Shown piece by piece: positions 18,797 through 27,345 of a stretch of DNA of 64,000 nucleotides. Position 1 is the first letter of the stretch; every line of letters begins with the position of its first letter. This DNA is from Anaerolineae bacterium. Lineage in GTDB: Bacteria; Chloroflexota; Anaerolineae; Aggregatilineales; Phototrophicaceae. The notes under the pieces were generated by a model. It did no database searches. It was not told where the DNA came from and saw only the letters and a list, made by a program, of their open reading frames with translations. A program made the position numbers and the translations under genes. Location: the NCBI GenBank assembly GCA_022841825.1, contig JALHQT010000005.1, forward strand, positions 124,001 through 188,000. The letters are read 5' to 3'.

Positions 18797-19951
18797 CTAC
18801 TCATCACTCCCATATATCCGCGTCTCCGGCATAAACGCCGCCCACGCGAACCAAAAGTGCGGCGCGGCGATCTGGAGCTGCAAGCGCGCGCCCGCCAGCT
18901 CGCCGTCGAGCGCCTCACCGAAGGCGTTCCAGGTCGTCCCGGTCTCCACATCGCGCAGCGTGCCGTCTTCCCAGGTGAACGTCAGGGCGCGCCCATCAAC
19001 CTCGCGGCTGTAAAGTGCCGCCCAGCCGATCTCACGCGAGTCGTCGATGCTGCGCGCGTCGAGCGCGCTGGTCACGCCGCCCTGCCAGACCGCCACCACC
19101 GGCACCTCGTCGATGACGTCGTTGATCGCGCCCTGCTGGCGCAGAATTGGGAACGGATAAGCGACCGCCTCCTCGCCCACGTACGCCGCCAGCACATGCT
19201 CGGTGGCAGGCAGGCGCGCATCGATCACGCCGTCAAAGAGGAACGGCTGCTCCGTCGAGTCGTAGCCCACGTAGGGATTCGCGCCGTAATCGCGGCTGAC
19301 GCCCGTCTCGCGCGAAAGCACATCGCCCTCCGGGAACTGTTCAACGAACGCGCCAAAGCCGATCACCAGCGACGGCAGGAACGTGAGCTGCGTCCCCGCG
19401 TAAGCACCGACGATGCCCTCGCCCGTCAACTGCTGCCACCAGCTCTGCGTCTGCCGATCCCACATGACCAGATCGCTGTTACGCAGGTTGCCACTGACGC
19501 CGAAGGTCAGCACAGCGTCACCGACGCGGCGGTCAAAGACAACGGCGCTGTTGCAGAGCGGGCAGAATGTAACGGCGATGGGTACATCCGCCAGCGTGTC
19601 GTTAACAATCTCATGCCAAGTCAGGATGGCGAGCGGGTAAGCGCGCGCCTCGCCATCAATCTCCAGCTTAATGACGGGCGACTGTGGCTGAAGCCACGTC
19701 GAAGCGTCGGCGATGCTCTCGAATGAAGGCGTATCAATGGGCGGGATACCATCTGGCGGGACGCCGCCCCACAGGATGTCCTCGTAATCAACCGTACGCT
19801 GGCAGAAATCCGTCTGCTCCCACAAGCTGGCGTCGAAGCGAATGAATGCCCCTGCGAAAGGGTCATCACACGAGTTCTGCGCGGATGCTGAAGGTGCGGC
19901 AAGCAGCAGCGATAGGAGAAAAATGACGATAGCCAGACCGTTGCCTCTCAT
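18797..19951 (-). CDS. Secreted DUF3179 protein
   Basis: 384 residues from ATG 19951 (GGAG upstream), giving a clean signal peptide (MRGNGLAIVIFLLSLLLAA, cut near ASAQ). The frame extends upstream to 20074, but those codons come from an intergenic repeat (NRQDAKNARKRSKR) and are rejected. The DUF3179 core is clear: VNDTLADVPIAVTFCPLCNSAVVFDR, followed by GVSGNLRNSDLVMWDRQTQSWW. The CPLC pair and conserved histidine suggest redox or metal binding, function unknown. The stop codon and last codons overlap a short ACTCATC heptamer array (18775-18812). Confidence 0.85.
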   Translation of the reverse strand: MRGNGLAIVIFLLSLLLAAPSASAQNSCDDPFAGAFIRFDASLWEQTDFCQRTVDYEDILWGGVPPDGIPPIDTPSFESIADASTWLQPQSPVIKLEIDGEARAYPLAILTWHEIVNDTLADVPIAVTFCPLCNSAVVFDRRVGDAVLTFGVSGNLRNSDLVMWDRQTQSWWQQLTGEGIVGAYAGTQLTFLPSLVIGFGAFVEQFPEGDVLSRETGVSRDYGANPYVGYDSTEQPFLFDGVIDARLPATEHVLAAYVGEEAVAYPFPILRQQGAINDVIDEVPVVAVWQGGVTSALDARSIDDSREIGWAALYSREVDGRALTFTWEDGTLRDVETGTTWNAFGEALDGELAGARLQLQIAAPHFWFAWAAFMPETRIYGSDE

Positions 19952-20080
19952 ACCTGTACTCCGTACTACCCTTTTGCTTCTCTTCCTCGCGTTCTTTGCG
20001 TCCTGGCGGTTCAATAATGAATTGACCGCCACGACGCGATTGACGCCAGATTCATGTTTCTTGGAGTGATTCAAGTATGT

Positions 20081-20770
20081 TCACTCCAAAATCTCGACGC
20101 CTTCGGCAACCAGCAGCGCCTCGACCCTGGCGCGATGGACGGTCAGCGTCCGCCCTGCGCCACCCAGCATCCCTTCCCGACGTAATTCATTGATGAGCAG
20201 GTTAGCGGTCGTCCGGTTCAATCCGGCGATACTGGCGACATCCGCCTGGGTGATGCCCGGCGGCAGACAGTGCCAAAACTGCTCGGTCTCCTGCGACTGT
20301 CGCGCCAGCGTTAGCAGCGTGCCGAGCAGACGAAAGCGCGCATTCAACTGGCGCACCGCGTGCAGGCGCGCCAGCGTCTCGCGCTGGCTGTCCGCAAGAT
20401 GCTGGATCATATTCAGGCTTAAACGGGGGATCGTCGTCGATAACTGCTCAAGATCGCTGCGCGCAAGCGCGGCAAGCGAGACATCGGTCACGGCGATGGC
20501 AGTGGCGATGCGATGGCGGTACTTACCCAGAAAGAGCTGCCCCAAAATGTCGCCCTTCTGGTAAACACCCATCACCTGCTCATCCCCCCGCGCGTTGCTG
20601 TAGGTCTTCTTGACGACGCCTTCCAGAACAACGAACAGCACATGCGCAAGCTCACCCGCGCGAAAGATGATCGCCCCGCGCGGATACTGCGAGTAGCGCA
20701 GCACGCGACAGACTTGACTCGCTTCATCCGGCGACAAGCCATTGGTGAGCAAGGGGACACCATTCTGCAC
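20081..20770 (-). CDS. Crp/Fnr-family transcription regulator
   Basis: 229 residues. Cyclic-nucleotide-type beta barrel at about 10-125 (PRGAIIFRAGELAHVLFVVLEGVVKK; GDILGQLFLG), a dimer helix, and a C-terminal winged helix with recognition helix TQADVASIAGLNRTTANLLINELRREGML. No N-terminal cysteine cluster is present, so it is not an oxygen-sensing FNR. The effector is unknown. Its gene lies downstream of a small reading frame on the same strand and next to an operator-like dyad at 21004-21023, which could be its target. Confidence 0.85.
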   Translation of the reverse strand: MQNGVPLLTNGLSPDEASQVCRVLRYSQYPRGAIIFRAGELAHVLFVVLEGVVKKTYSNARGDEQVMGVYQKGDILGQLFLGKYRHRIATAIAVTDVSLAALARSDLEQLSTTIPRLSLNMIQHLADSQRETLARLHAVRQLNARFRLLGTLLTLARQSQETEQFWHCLPPGITQADVASIAGLNRTTANLLINELRREGMLGGAGRTLTVHRARVEALLVAEGVEILE

Positions 20771-20811
20771 GCGCGATCATCCTCTCCAGCGAAATCATCC
20801 GTATTGTAGCG

Positions 20812-20946
20812 TCATCCGCGCGACCGCAGCACCTGAACCACCGCCGCCGCGATCATGTCCTTCGCCAAGCCGCCGATAATCCCCCGCGTGATCGGCTGCG
20901 CCATCCCGCTCGCACCCGTTTGCGAAAGTGCATTTACAGACATCAT
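20812..20946 (-). CDS. Small hypothetical protein (44 residues)
   Basis: A compact frame from ATG 20946 (second ATG 20943) to TGA 20812. AGAGGGG lies just before the start and third positions are G/C rich. The product is glycine- and alanine-rich and amphipathic (ITRGIIGGLAKDMIAAAVVQVL), suggesting membrane association. It is 41 bp upstream of the Crp-type gene and could be co-transcribed. No family recognised. Confidence 0.45.
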   Translation of the reverse strand: MMSVNALSQTGASGMAQPITRGIIGGLAKDMIAAAVVQVLRSRG

Positions 20947-21003
20947 GGACCCCTCTCATCCTCACTGGCTATGCCCACACTGTATGCGAGGCAACAGTCG
21001 AAT

Positions 21004-21023
21004 TCTGTTGTCCAGACAACAGA
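21004..21023. promoter_or_regulatory. Perfect operator-like dyad upstream of MFS gene
   Basis: TCTGTTGTC-CA-GACAACAGA, a perfect 9-2-9 inverted repeat. It lies 8 bp before a TTGACA box, in the divergent region shared by the small gene/Crp-type regulator (minus) and the transporter (plus). The size and symmetry fit a dimeric regulator. Position upstream of -35 favours an activator such as the Crp-like protein. Confidence 0.65.
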
Positions 21024-21031
21024 GGTGGTTC

Positions 21032-21060
21032 TTGACACCCCCAGTAATTCGGGGGATGAT
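21032..21060 (+). promoter_or_regulatory. Sigma-70-type promoter of MFS gene
   Basis: TTGACA at 21032-21037, 17-bp spacer, GATGAT (4/6 match) at 21055-21060. The spacer holds the dyad CCCCC-agtaattc-GGGGG. The start codon lies 32 bp downstream. Confidence 0.6.
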
Positions 21061-21091
21061 GGCGAAATCCTCAGTCTTGTAAGGTCGCTTT

Positions 21092-22324
21092 ATGTTTCGC
21101 CAGATGACTACCCTGCGCGCGGTTTCCTATGCTCACTTTGCCGTTGACATTCTCAATGGGCTAAATGCGGTTGTCCTGACCTTCATCAGCGCGCACTTCA
21201 TGACGATTTCCAAGACGGAAATTGGCTTGTTACTCGGTCTCTACAGCCTGTGCGCCTCGCTCAGTCAGCCATTCTTCGGCTGGCTGGCAGACCGCGACGG
21301 GGGCAGGCGCATTGCACTGATCGGGGTTATCTGGCTGCCTGTGTTCCTGATGGCTGGCTATTTTGCCGGCATGGCGACCAAGAATTACTGGCTCATGCTC
21401 GTCCTGCTGGTGACGGGCGCGCTCGGCAGCGGTGCTTTCCATCCCGTCGGCACCATGCACGCCACCGATGGCAGCGCCAAACGCGCGGCGCGCGGACTGT
21501 CTTGGTTCTTCATGTCGGGTCAGTTCGGCTTCGCGGTCGCGCCCGTCATCATCGGCTGGCTGCTGGATCATTCGCTTGTCAACGGCGAAGGCGGCTCCCT
21601 GCTGCCGATGTTGTTGTTCGTCCCGCTCTCGATTCCGGCGTACCTTTGGATGCGCCAGACGCTGCCCACGCGCGAAGGCTACGCCATCGACCATCCAAAG
21701 GAAGAGCGTACACGCCTGAAACTCGTCCTGCCTAAACGAGAAATCAGCCTGTTGGCGTTGGTCGTCGGGCTGCGTTCGCTATCGACCCCGGCATCGGCGG
21801 CATTCATCGCGCTGCTGTTCGCGGAACGCGGTTGGTCGCCGGAGGCATATGGCTTGGCAGTCACCGTCTTCTGGCTGACCAGCGCCTTCACGCCGATTGC
21901 CGCGAGCCGCCTTGCCGAGCGTTACAATGGCAAAGTGGTCATCGCCGTCTCGCTGCTGCTGGCAGCACCGATGTTCTGGCTGCTGCCCGCTAGCGACGGC
22001 ATCGCGGCATTCATCATCGCCGGGCTGGCGGGCGGTTTGAGCGGGGCATCACACAGCCTGATCATCGCGCAGGGGCAACGCATGATGCCCGCGCGCAAAG
22101 GCTTCGCGTCCGGCTTGACGATGGGCTTCCTGTTCAGCGTCGGTGCGGTTGGCAGCCTGATGCTGGGCACGCTCTCCGACCGTATCGGCTTGCCCAGCAC
22201 GTTCGAAGTGGTCGCCATCGTCACCGCCATTGCCGCGCTGCTGGGGCTGCTGCTGCCAGAACTAGGCGCTGCGCGCGCGCCACAGCCCACCAAACTGGCA
22301 GCGGCGGGTCAAGCGGGAGATTGA
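21092..22324 (+). CDS. MFS transporter, fosmidomycin-resistance (Fsr)-like
   Basis: 410 residues, 12 predicted membrane helices, with the loop 2-3 motif GWLADRDGGRR of the major facilitator superfamily and GALGSGAFHPVGTMHA in helix 4, a signature of Fsr-type exporters. It probably expels a small organic compound by proton antiport. The dyad upstream suggests inducible expression. Convergent with the EthD-like gene, with 6 bp between the stops. Confidence 0.85.
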   Translation: MFRQMTTLRAVSYAHFAVDILNGLNAVVLTFISAHFMTISKTEIGLLLGLYSLCASLSQPFFGWLADRDGGRRIALIGVIWLPVFLMAGYFAGMATKNYWLMLVLLVTGALGSGAFHPVGTMHATDGSAKRAARGLSWFFMSGQFGFAVAPVIIGWLLDHSLVNGEGGSLLPMLLFVPLSIPAYLWMRQTLPTREGYAIDHPKEERTRLKLVLPKREISLLALVVGLRSLSTPASAAFIALLFAERGWSPEAYGLAVTVFWLTSAFTPIAASRLAERYNGKVVIAVSLLLAAPMFWLLPASDGIAAFIIAGLAGGLSGASHSLIIAQGQRMMPARKGFASGLTMGFLFSVGAVGSLMLGTLSDRIGLPSTFEVVAIVTAIAALLGLLLPELGAARAPQPTKLAAAGQAGD

Positions 22325-22330
22325 GATTCT

Positions 22331-22678
22331 TCACCCGCGCGTGCGTGTATCCGGCAGGGGACCGGGGATGACGATGTATTCCTCGGTATAGAGATGGGTG
22401 CGCAGAATCGTAAACGCATCGCCATCCGCGCCCGCGTCCTGACCGATTTTTGTGGCAAACGCCACCTCCATCTCTTCCAGGCTGTCCCACCACAGCTCCG
22501 CTGTACCGTCGTAATCCGGCGCGCCTTCCGGCTGCGTCGGAACAGCGATGTTGATGCGATACCCCTTGCAGTTGGGCAGCTTGCCGGAGATCTTGGTGTG
22601 CTCATGCACCCAGCGGGCGCGGAATTCCTCCATCGTCATGCCGGGCTTGCGCTTCAAAAAAGCAATCAGCTTGATCAT
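22331..22678 (-). CDS. EthD-domain protein
   Basis: 115 residues from ATG 22678 (GAGGA 6 nt upstream; another ATG at 22681). The start MIKLIAFLKRKPGMTMEEFRARWVHEHTKI is the EthD dimeric alpha-beta barrel signature, with the conserved His in VHEH, followed by KGYRINIAVPTQP and DGTAELWWDSLEEM. EthD domains occur in small catabolic or degradation enzymes; the substrate here is unknown. The earlier in-frame start at 22750 has no site and is not favoured. Confidence 0.8.
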   Translation of the reverse strand: MIKLIAFLKRKPGMTMEEFRARWVHEHTKISGKLPNCKGYRINIAVPTQPEGAPDYDGTAELWWDSLEEMEVAFATKIGQDAGADGDAFTILRTHLYTEEYIVIPGPLPDTRTRG

Positions 22679-22845
22679 CATTGTCCTCAGAGTATTATCC
22701 GAAAAAAGAACTTCACTCACATTCATTTTAACGCGCGCCCGTCGACTCACCAGTGAAGAATAGGCAGTTTGACCGAAGTACCTTTACCCATACAGGACGT
22801 TTTTGAATCGATGGTTAGATTTAAGGTAAACTTATCTTTCTTTTG

Positions 22846-22851
22846 TATACT
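22846..22851 (+). promoter_or_regulatory. Candidate -10 box for the pdh operon
   Basis: TATACT preceded by TTTTG in an AT-rich stretch, 29 bp before the pdhA start. No good -35 is seen at 16-18 bp. Confidence 0.35.
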
Positions 22852-22880
22852 CGCCACATACGATTCTAAAGTGTGCAGTT

Positions 22881-23915
22881 ATGGCGAAACGCGCCACTCG
22901 ACAGGAACCCGATACGCCTATGGAAACACAAGCGATGACCCTACCCCGCGAGAAGCTGTTGGAGTGGTATCACCAGATGGTGCTGATCCGCCACTTTGAA
23001 GAACGCAGCCTGGATATTTATCACGCGCCCAAGCCGGAAGACAGACACATCGGCGGTGTCTATCTGCACGTCTACAACGGTCAGGAAGCGACGGGCGTCG
23101 GCGCACTCGCCGCGCTCAAGCCGCAGGATCATGTCATCACCGCCTACCGCGATCACGGCATCGCCATTGCGCGCGGCGTCGATCCCAAGCGCATCATGGC
23201 GGAGATGTTCGGCAAGAAGACGGGCGTCAGCGGCGGCAAGGGCGGCTCGATGCACATCGCCTCGGCGGAACACCGGATGTGGGGCGGCTACGCCATCGTC
23301 GGCGGGCATCTGCCGCTTGCGACCGGCATCGCCATGAAAGCGCGCTACATGGATCTTGATGAGGTGACACTCTCGTTCATTGGCGACGGTGCCACCAACA
23401 ACGGCTACTTCCATGAAGCGCTCAACATGAGCGCCGTCTGGAAACTGCCCGTGATCTGGTTGATCGAGAACAACCTCTACGGCATGGGCACGGCGGTCGA
23501 AGATGCCTCCGGACAGGTGGCGCTGCATAAGCGTGCCATCGCCTACGGCATGGAAGATGGCGGACGCATTGATGGCATGGACGTGACGGTCGTCTATGAC
23601 GCCATCACTCAGGCGCGCGAATATGCCATCAAGCATGGACCGATCCTGATCGAGTCGATGACTTATCGCTATGAAGGGCATGGCGTTTCGGACAAAGTCG
23701 CCAAAGAACGCAAGGATGAGATGGCGAAGTTCCAGGATCGCGATCCCATTAAGCTGCTGGCACAGCAGATGCATGATGCTTTTGGCGCGGGGATCGACGA
23801 CGAAATCAAGCGGATTGACGCGCAGGCACTGCGCGAAGTTGATGAGTCTGTCCAGTTTGCGCTGGAAAGCCCGGACCCAACCTACGCGGATCTCTTCAGC
23901 AACATCTATGCGTAA
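22881..23915 (+). CDS. pdhA: Pyruvate dehydrogenase E1 component, alpha subunit
   Basis: 344 residues; ATG 22881 is the longest start, but it has a poor ribosome site, and ATG 22920 is an alternative. The thiamin-diphosphate motif is GDGATNNGYFHEALNMSAVWKLPVIWLIENN (GDG...NN), with GGHLPLATGIAMKARY before it and the phosphorylation-loop type YRYEGHGVSD after. With the E1 beta and E2 genes that follow, it forms the E1 decarboxylase of a 2-oxoacid dehydrogenase complex. Pyruvate is the likely substrate, though acetoin dehydrogenase and branched-chain homologues look alike. Confidence 0.85.
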   Translation: MAKRATRQEPDTPMETQAMTLPREKLLEWYHQMVLIRHFEERSLDIYHAPKPEDRHIGGVYLHVYNGQEATGVGALAALKPQDHVITAYRDHGIAIARGVDPKRIMAEMFGKKTGVSGGKGGSMHIASAEHRMWGGYAIVGGHLPLATGIAMKARYMDLDEVTLSFIGDGATNNGYFHEALNMSAVWKLPVIWLIENNLYGMGTAVEDASGQVALHKRAIAYGMEDGGRIDGMDVTVVYDAITQAREYAIKHGPILIESMTYRYEGHGVSDKVAKERKDEMAKFQDRDPIKLLAQQMHDAFGAGIDDEIKRIDAQALREVDESVQFALESPDPTYADLFSNIYA

Positions 23916-23980
23916 TCCACAGCGGGCGGGGGCGCTTCCTCGCCTTCGTCTACACCCTGAAAGGCAAACGGGACTGATTC

Positions 23981-24961
23981 ATGGCTGATAAAAACATTTC
24001 GATGCGCGACGCCGTGCGTAACGCACTCCTTGAAGAGATGCGCCGCGATGAGCGCGTGTATATCATGGGGCAGGAAGTCGGCAAGTGGAACGGCACGCAC
24101 AAGGTCACGCGCGGTTTCCTGGATGAGTTCGGACCGCGCCGCGTTAAGGATGCGCCGATCAGTGAGATGGCGATTGCGGGTGCGGCGATTGGCTCGGCGA
24201 TGGTTGGGCTGCGCCCGGTGGCGGAGATCATGACGATCAACTTCGCCTTCCTCGCCCTGGATCAGCTCATCAACCACGCGGCGAAGATTCACTACATGTT
24301 CGACGGGCAGATGAAGGTGCCGATGGTGATGCGCTGCGCAACCGGTTGGGGCAACCAGGCGACCGCCTCCCACTCGCAGACGCCGGAACCGATCTTCGCC
24401 CACTTCCCTGGTCTGTATGTTGGCTGCCCCTCAAACGCGCGCGATGCCAAAGGCATGTTGAAAGCGGCGATCCGCGACGACAACCCCGTGCTCTTCACCG
24501 AAGTCATCGCCCTGTATCCCAAGCCAGGTCCCGTGCCGGACGACGAAGAGTTCCTCGTCCCGATTGGCAAGAGCGACCTCAAGCGCGACGGCGACCATGT
24601 GACGCTTGTCGCCTACGGGCGCGGGGTCGATTGGGCGCTGGAAGCGGCGAAGATGCTCGAACGCGACGGTGTACGGGCGGCAGTCGTCGATCTGCGCTGG
24701 CTGCGCCCGCTCGATATGAGCATTGTCTTCGAGAGCTTCAAGAAGACCAACCGCTGCGTCGTCGTCGAAGAATCGCTGCCGCACTTCAGCTTTGGCAGCG
24801 AGATCGCCGCGCAGATCCAGGACAAAATGTTCGACTATATGGACGCCCCGGTCAAGCGCGTCAGCGCGCTCGATGTGCCGCTGCCGTTTGCCGCCGAAAT
24901 CGAGTTGATGGCACTCCCGAATGCTCAGAAAGTCGTGGACGCCGTGAAGGAGATACTATAA
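23981..24961 (+). CDS. pdhB: Pyruvate dehydrogenase E1 component, beta subunit
   Basis: 326 residues. Typical opening (SMRDAVRNALLEEMRRDERVYIMGQEVG), then GFLDEFGPRRVKDAPISEMAIAGAAIGSAMVGLRPVAEIM and HSQTPEPIFAHFPGL. The C-terminal transketolase-like domain is complete. It pairs with the alpha subunit to bind TPP. The TAA stop overlaps the ATG of the E2 gene by one base, so the two are translationally coupled. Confidence 0.9.
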   Translation: MADKNISMRDAVRNALLEEMRRDERVYIMGQEVGKWNGTHKVTRGFLDEFGPRRVKDAPISEMAIAGAAIGSAMVGLRPVAEIMTINFAFLALDQLINHAAKIHYMFDGQMKVPMVMRCATGWGNQATASHSQTPEPIFAHFPGLYVGCPSNARDAKGMLKAAIRDDNPVLFTEVIALYPKPGPVPDDEEFLVPIGKSDLKRDGDHVTLVAYGRGVDWALEAAKMLERDGVRAAVVDLRWLRPLDMSIVFESFKKTNRCVVVEESLPHFSFGSEIAAQIQDKMFDYMDAPVKRVSALDVPLPFAAEIELMALPNAQKVVDAVKEIL

Positions 24962-26235
24962 TGGCGCAAGAGATCAAGCTGCCCAGCCTCGGCGGGGACT
25001 CTGCCGAAGGCACGCTGCTCAACTGGCTCAAGCAGCCTGGCGACAGCGTGAAAGCCGACGAGATCATCGCCGAAGTCGAAGCGGACAAGGCGACCATTGA
25101 AGTGCCCGCAGGGGTGGATGGCACGGTGCTTCAACTGGTCGGCAGCGTCGGCGAGACCGTCCGCGTCGGCAGCACGATCGCCGTCATCGGCGCGGCAGGA
25201 GAAAACGCTTCTCCCGCGCCGACTGCTCCCACGCCCGCCGCCGCCAAGAGCAACGGCGCACCGGCTGCGGCTGCGCCCGCCCCTGTGCTGCCCGTCGCCG
25301 CCGAGGATGATGGCAGCTTCCCCGACGGCGTCAAGGCGTCGCCGATTGCCCGCCGTATCGCCGAGGAACGCGGCATCGACATCCGCCTCGTGCAAGGCAG
25401 CGGTCCTGGCGGGCGTGTCACCAAAGCCGATATCGAAAATTGGGTCGCTCCGGCGGTCGCACCCGCGCCACCCAGCGCAGCGCCTGCATCGGCACCCGCC
25501 GCGTTCGTGGCGCTCGGTCAGACCTGGCCCGATATCGTGCCAAGTGCTGATGTCGAGATCATCGACCTGACACGCCTGCGCGGTCGCATCGCTCAGCGCA
25601 TGAACCTGAGCAAGCAGCAGGTGCCGCACTTCTATGTCACGGTCGATATTGACACCGCGCCGCTCGTGGCGCTGCGCGCCGAGATCAACGCCACGCAGCC
25701 AGACGACAACAAGATCACGATCAACGATTTCATCATCAAGGCGGCGGCGCTCACGGTCGCGCAGTTCCCGAACCTGAACACGCACTTCTACGGAGACAAG
25801 CTGGTGCGCTACAAGCGCATCAACATTGGCATCGCGGTCGCCGTGCCGAATGGCTTGATCAACGTGGTTGCGCAGGATGCGGATAAGCTGGTGCTCGGAA
25901 TCATCGCCAAACGCAACAAAGAGATGATCGCCCGTGCGCGCGAGGGCAAAGTCAAGCCGGATGACGTGCAGGGCAGCACCTTCACCGTCAGCAACCTGGG
26001 TGCGTATGATGTCGAGCATTTCTCGGCAATCATCAACCCACCGGAGAGCGGCATCCTGGCGATTTCGTCGGCGAAGAAGGTGCCAATTGTGCTCGAAGAC
26101 GGCACGCTCGGTGTCGGCAATCGTATGAAGGTGACCCTCAGCGTCGATCACCGCGTGAGCGATGGCGCAGAAGGCGCGCAGTTCATGCAGTTGTTCAAGG
26201 CGCTGATCGAGAACCCCAAGCGGCTGCTGGTGTAG
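24961..26235 (+). CDS. pdhC: Dihydrolipoamide acyltransferase (E2)
   Basis: 424 residues, starting at the ATG that overlaps the pdhB stop. One N-terminal lipoyl domain (lipoyl lysine in EADKATIEV, about K43), an A/P-rich linker, a peripheral subunit-binding domain (KASPIARRIAEERGIDIRLVQGSGPGGRVTKADI), a second A/P linker, and the catalytic core with the active-site His in DHRVSDG. It moves the acyl group from E1 to CoA. No E3 (lipoamide dehydrogenase) gene follows; it must be encoded elsewhere. A repeat-derived terminator lies 60 bp downstream. Confidence 0.9.
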   Translation: MAQEIKLPSLGGDSAEGTLLNWLKQPGDSVKADEIIAEVEADKATIEVPAGVDGTVLQLVGSVGETVRVGSTIAVIGAAGENASPAPTAPTPAAAKSNGAPAAAAPAPVLPVAAEDDGSFPDGVKASPIARRIAEERGIDIRLVQGSGPGGRVTKADIENWVAPAVAPAPPSAAPASAPAAFVALGQTWPDIVPSADVEIIDLTRLRGRIAQRMNLSKQQVPHFYVTVDIDTAPLVALRAEINATQPDDNKITINDFIIKAAALTVAQFPNLNTHFYGDKLVRYKRINIGIAVAVPNGLINVVAQDADKLVLGIIAKRNKEMIARAREGKVKPDDVQGSTFTVSNLGAYDVEHFSAIINPPESGILAISSAKKVPIVLEDGTLGVGNRMKVTLSVDHRVSDGAEGAQFMQLFKALIENPKRLLV

Positions 26236-26258
26236 AGCGGCTAGACGCGGCATTGATA

Positions 26259-26276
26259 GACGCCATAAATGGCGTC
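26259..26276. repeat. Palindrome GACGCCAT-AA-ATGGCGTC
   Basis: Perfect 8-2-8 inverted repeat followed by CCTAC, the common flank of the palindrome family. It is 18 bp before the next palindrome. Confidence 0.7.
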
Positions 26277-26294
26277 CCTACACATGACATTGTA

Positions 26295-26322
26295 GGGGTT
26301 TGGCGTGCCAAGCCCCTTTTTT
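26295..26322 (+). terminator. Terminator of the pdh operon, built from a palindromic repeat
   Basis: GGGGTTTGGC-GT-GCCAAGCCCC (one G-U pair) followed by TTTTTT. It is preceded by TGTA, so it begins like the GTAGGGG repeat family, suggesting that a repeat copy acts as the terminator. Confidence 0.8.
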
Positions 26323-26860
26323 ATGCCTTTAGACACGCGAATGTCGCTCGCAAACGCGCGCAGTCTTCCTCAGTCAATCCCCCAATCACTATTCCTTCCA
26401 GGCAGTTATCGTTACCCAGAAAGAGCTGCACATCTCCTCCTACCACGCACATTCTTGGCATGGGAGTCTCTGAAAGTAGAATGGCGAATCGTTGTTCCTC
26501 GAGGGAGACTGTAAAATTGCCAACATCGTCAACGTATGCAGGAAGGGAGCCGATGTTCCCAAGTTCCGCAATAAGCGACGCATTCTCAATAGGTGTGTTC
26601 TTCGTCCCGTATAGGCTTTCAATCTGAGATGGCGAAGCAAGGCTGTCTGCCAATAGCAGAGTTATTGATGATACTTCTCCAAACGGATGCTCAATACCGA
26701 TCTCAATAAATGAGGTACGCAAATTACCGGAGCGCCACCATACATGAGGGTTGTTGCTTGTGGTTGCCCAGCGGATCTGAAAGAGATAGTCATCAATAAG
26801 GACTGTCGGAGGTGGTAAAAAGAGTAAGCCTCTCGTCTTGAGCGCCATGTCCGAGTTCAC
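26321..26860 (-). CDS. Hypothetical protein downstream of Uma2
   Basis: 179 residues. The GTG at 26860 overlaps the TGA of the upstream gene (GTGA), favouring coupled translation; an ATG follows at 26848. No signal peptide or membrane helix. No family recognised. Base composition is less GC-rich than the core genes, as for the neighbouring Uma2 copy. Its C-terminal codons reach into the terminator at 26295-26322. Confidence 0.6.
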   Translation of the reverse strand: MNSDMALKTRGLLFLPPPTVLIDDYLFQIRWATTSNNPHVWWRSGNLRTSFIEIGIEHPFGEVSSITLLLADSLASPSQIESLYGTKNTPIENASLIAELGNIGSLPAYVDDVGNFTVSLEEQRFAILLSETPMPRMCVVGGDVQLFLGNDNCLEGIVIGGLTEEDCARLRATFACLKA

Positions 26861-27342
26861 TGTTTCATTTGATCAACGATTTGTGAAATCGAGCACAAAT
26901 CCGGTAACTGATCGTTCCAAAGAAGAGAAGTATCGAGAGCGAACTCATGCAATTCTGATGACACCAGGAGTGCTGGAGCCTTTATTACAACCTCACGATA
27001 GAACTTTCCGTCCAACCGAAAAATGAGTACGCGCCTTCGAACAGTGTCGATCAACCAATACTCTGGCACGCCTGCCGCTTCGTACAGGAGACGCTTATGC
27101 CCGTAAGCAAGATCATCAGTTTCATGCGTCGCAATCTCAACGACAATGTCGGCAATGCCCTCAATATCAGTGTCTCGCAGGCGACCTCGATGGTCTCCAA
27201 GCAGCACCATCAAATCCGGTTCCGATGTCTGTGTCTCGTCAATTCGCATGGGCATGCTAGCAGGAACGACAACGCCGTCGATTCCGTGCGCATCGATATA
27301 CGACTTGAGCACGCTTGATAGAAATCCGGCAATGTCTTGCAT
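26857..27342 (-). CDS. Uma2-type PD-(D/E)XK protein lacking its N-terminus
   Basis: 161 residues. The Uma2 (DUF820) core is visible: TSEPDLMVLL, IADIVVEIATHETDDLAYGHKRLLYEAAGVPEYWLID, giving the D...E-x-K-type nuclease residues (D, E, and K in HKRLLYEA). Normal Uma2 proteins have about 25-40 more N-terminal residues before the helix that here starts the protein. The ATG lies in the same frame as, and one codon after, the TGA of the complete Uma2 gene upstream. Either the gene starts inside an ancestral copy, or the two arose by tandem duplication with loss of the second N-terminus. Confidence 0.7.
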   Translation of the reverse strand: MQDIAGFLSSVLKSYIDAHGIDGVVVPASMPMRIDETQTSEPDLMVLLGDHRGRLRDTDIEGIADIVVEIATHETDDLAYGHKRLLYEAAGVPEYWLIDTVRRRVLIFRLDGKFYREVVIKAPALLVSSELHEFALDTSLLWNDQLPDLCSISQIVDQMKQ

Positions 27343-27345
27343 GAC

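Noticed and set aside
20855-21082. 75-codon plus-strand frame
   Set aside because: It overlaps the better supported minus-strand small gene and the operator/promoter of the MFS gene.
24346-24960. Possible N-terminal extension of E2
   Set aside because: The frame is open by chance over pdhB; the true ATG is at 24961 with a complete lipoyl domain.
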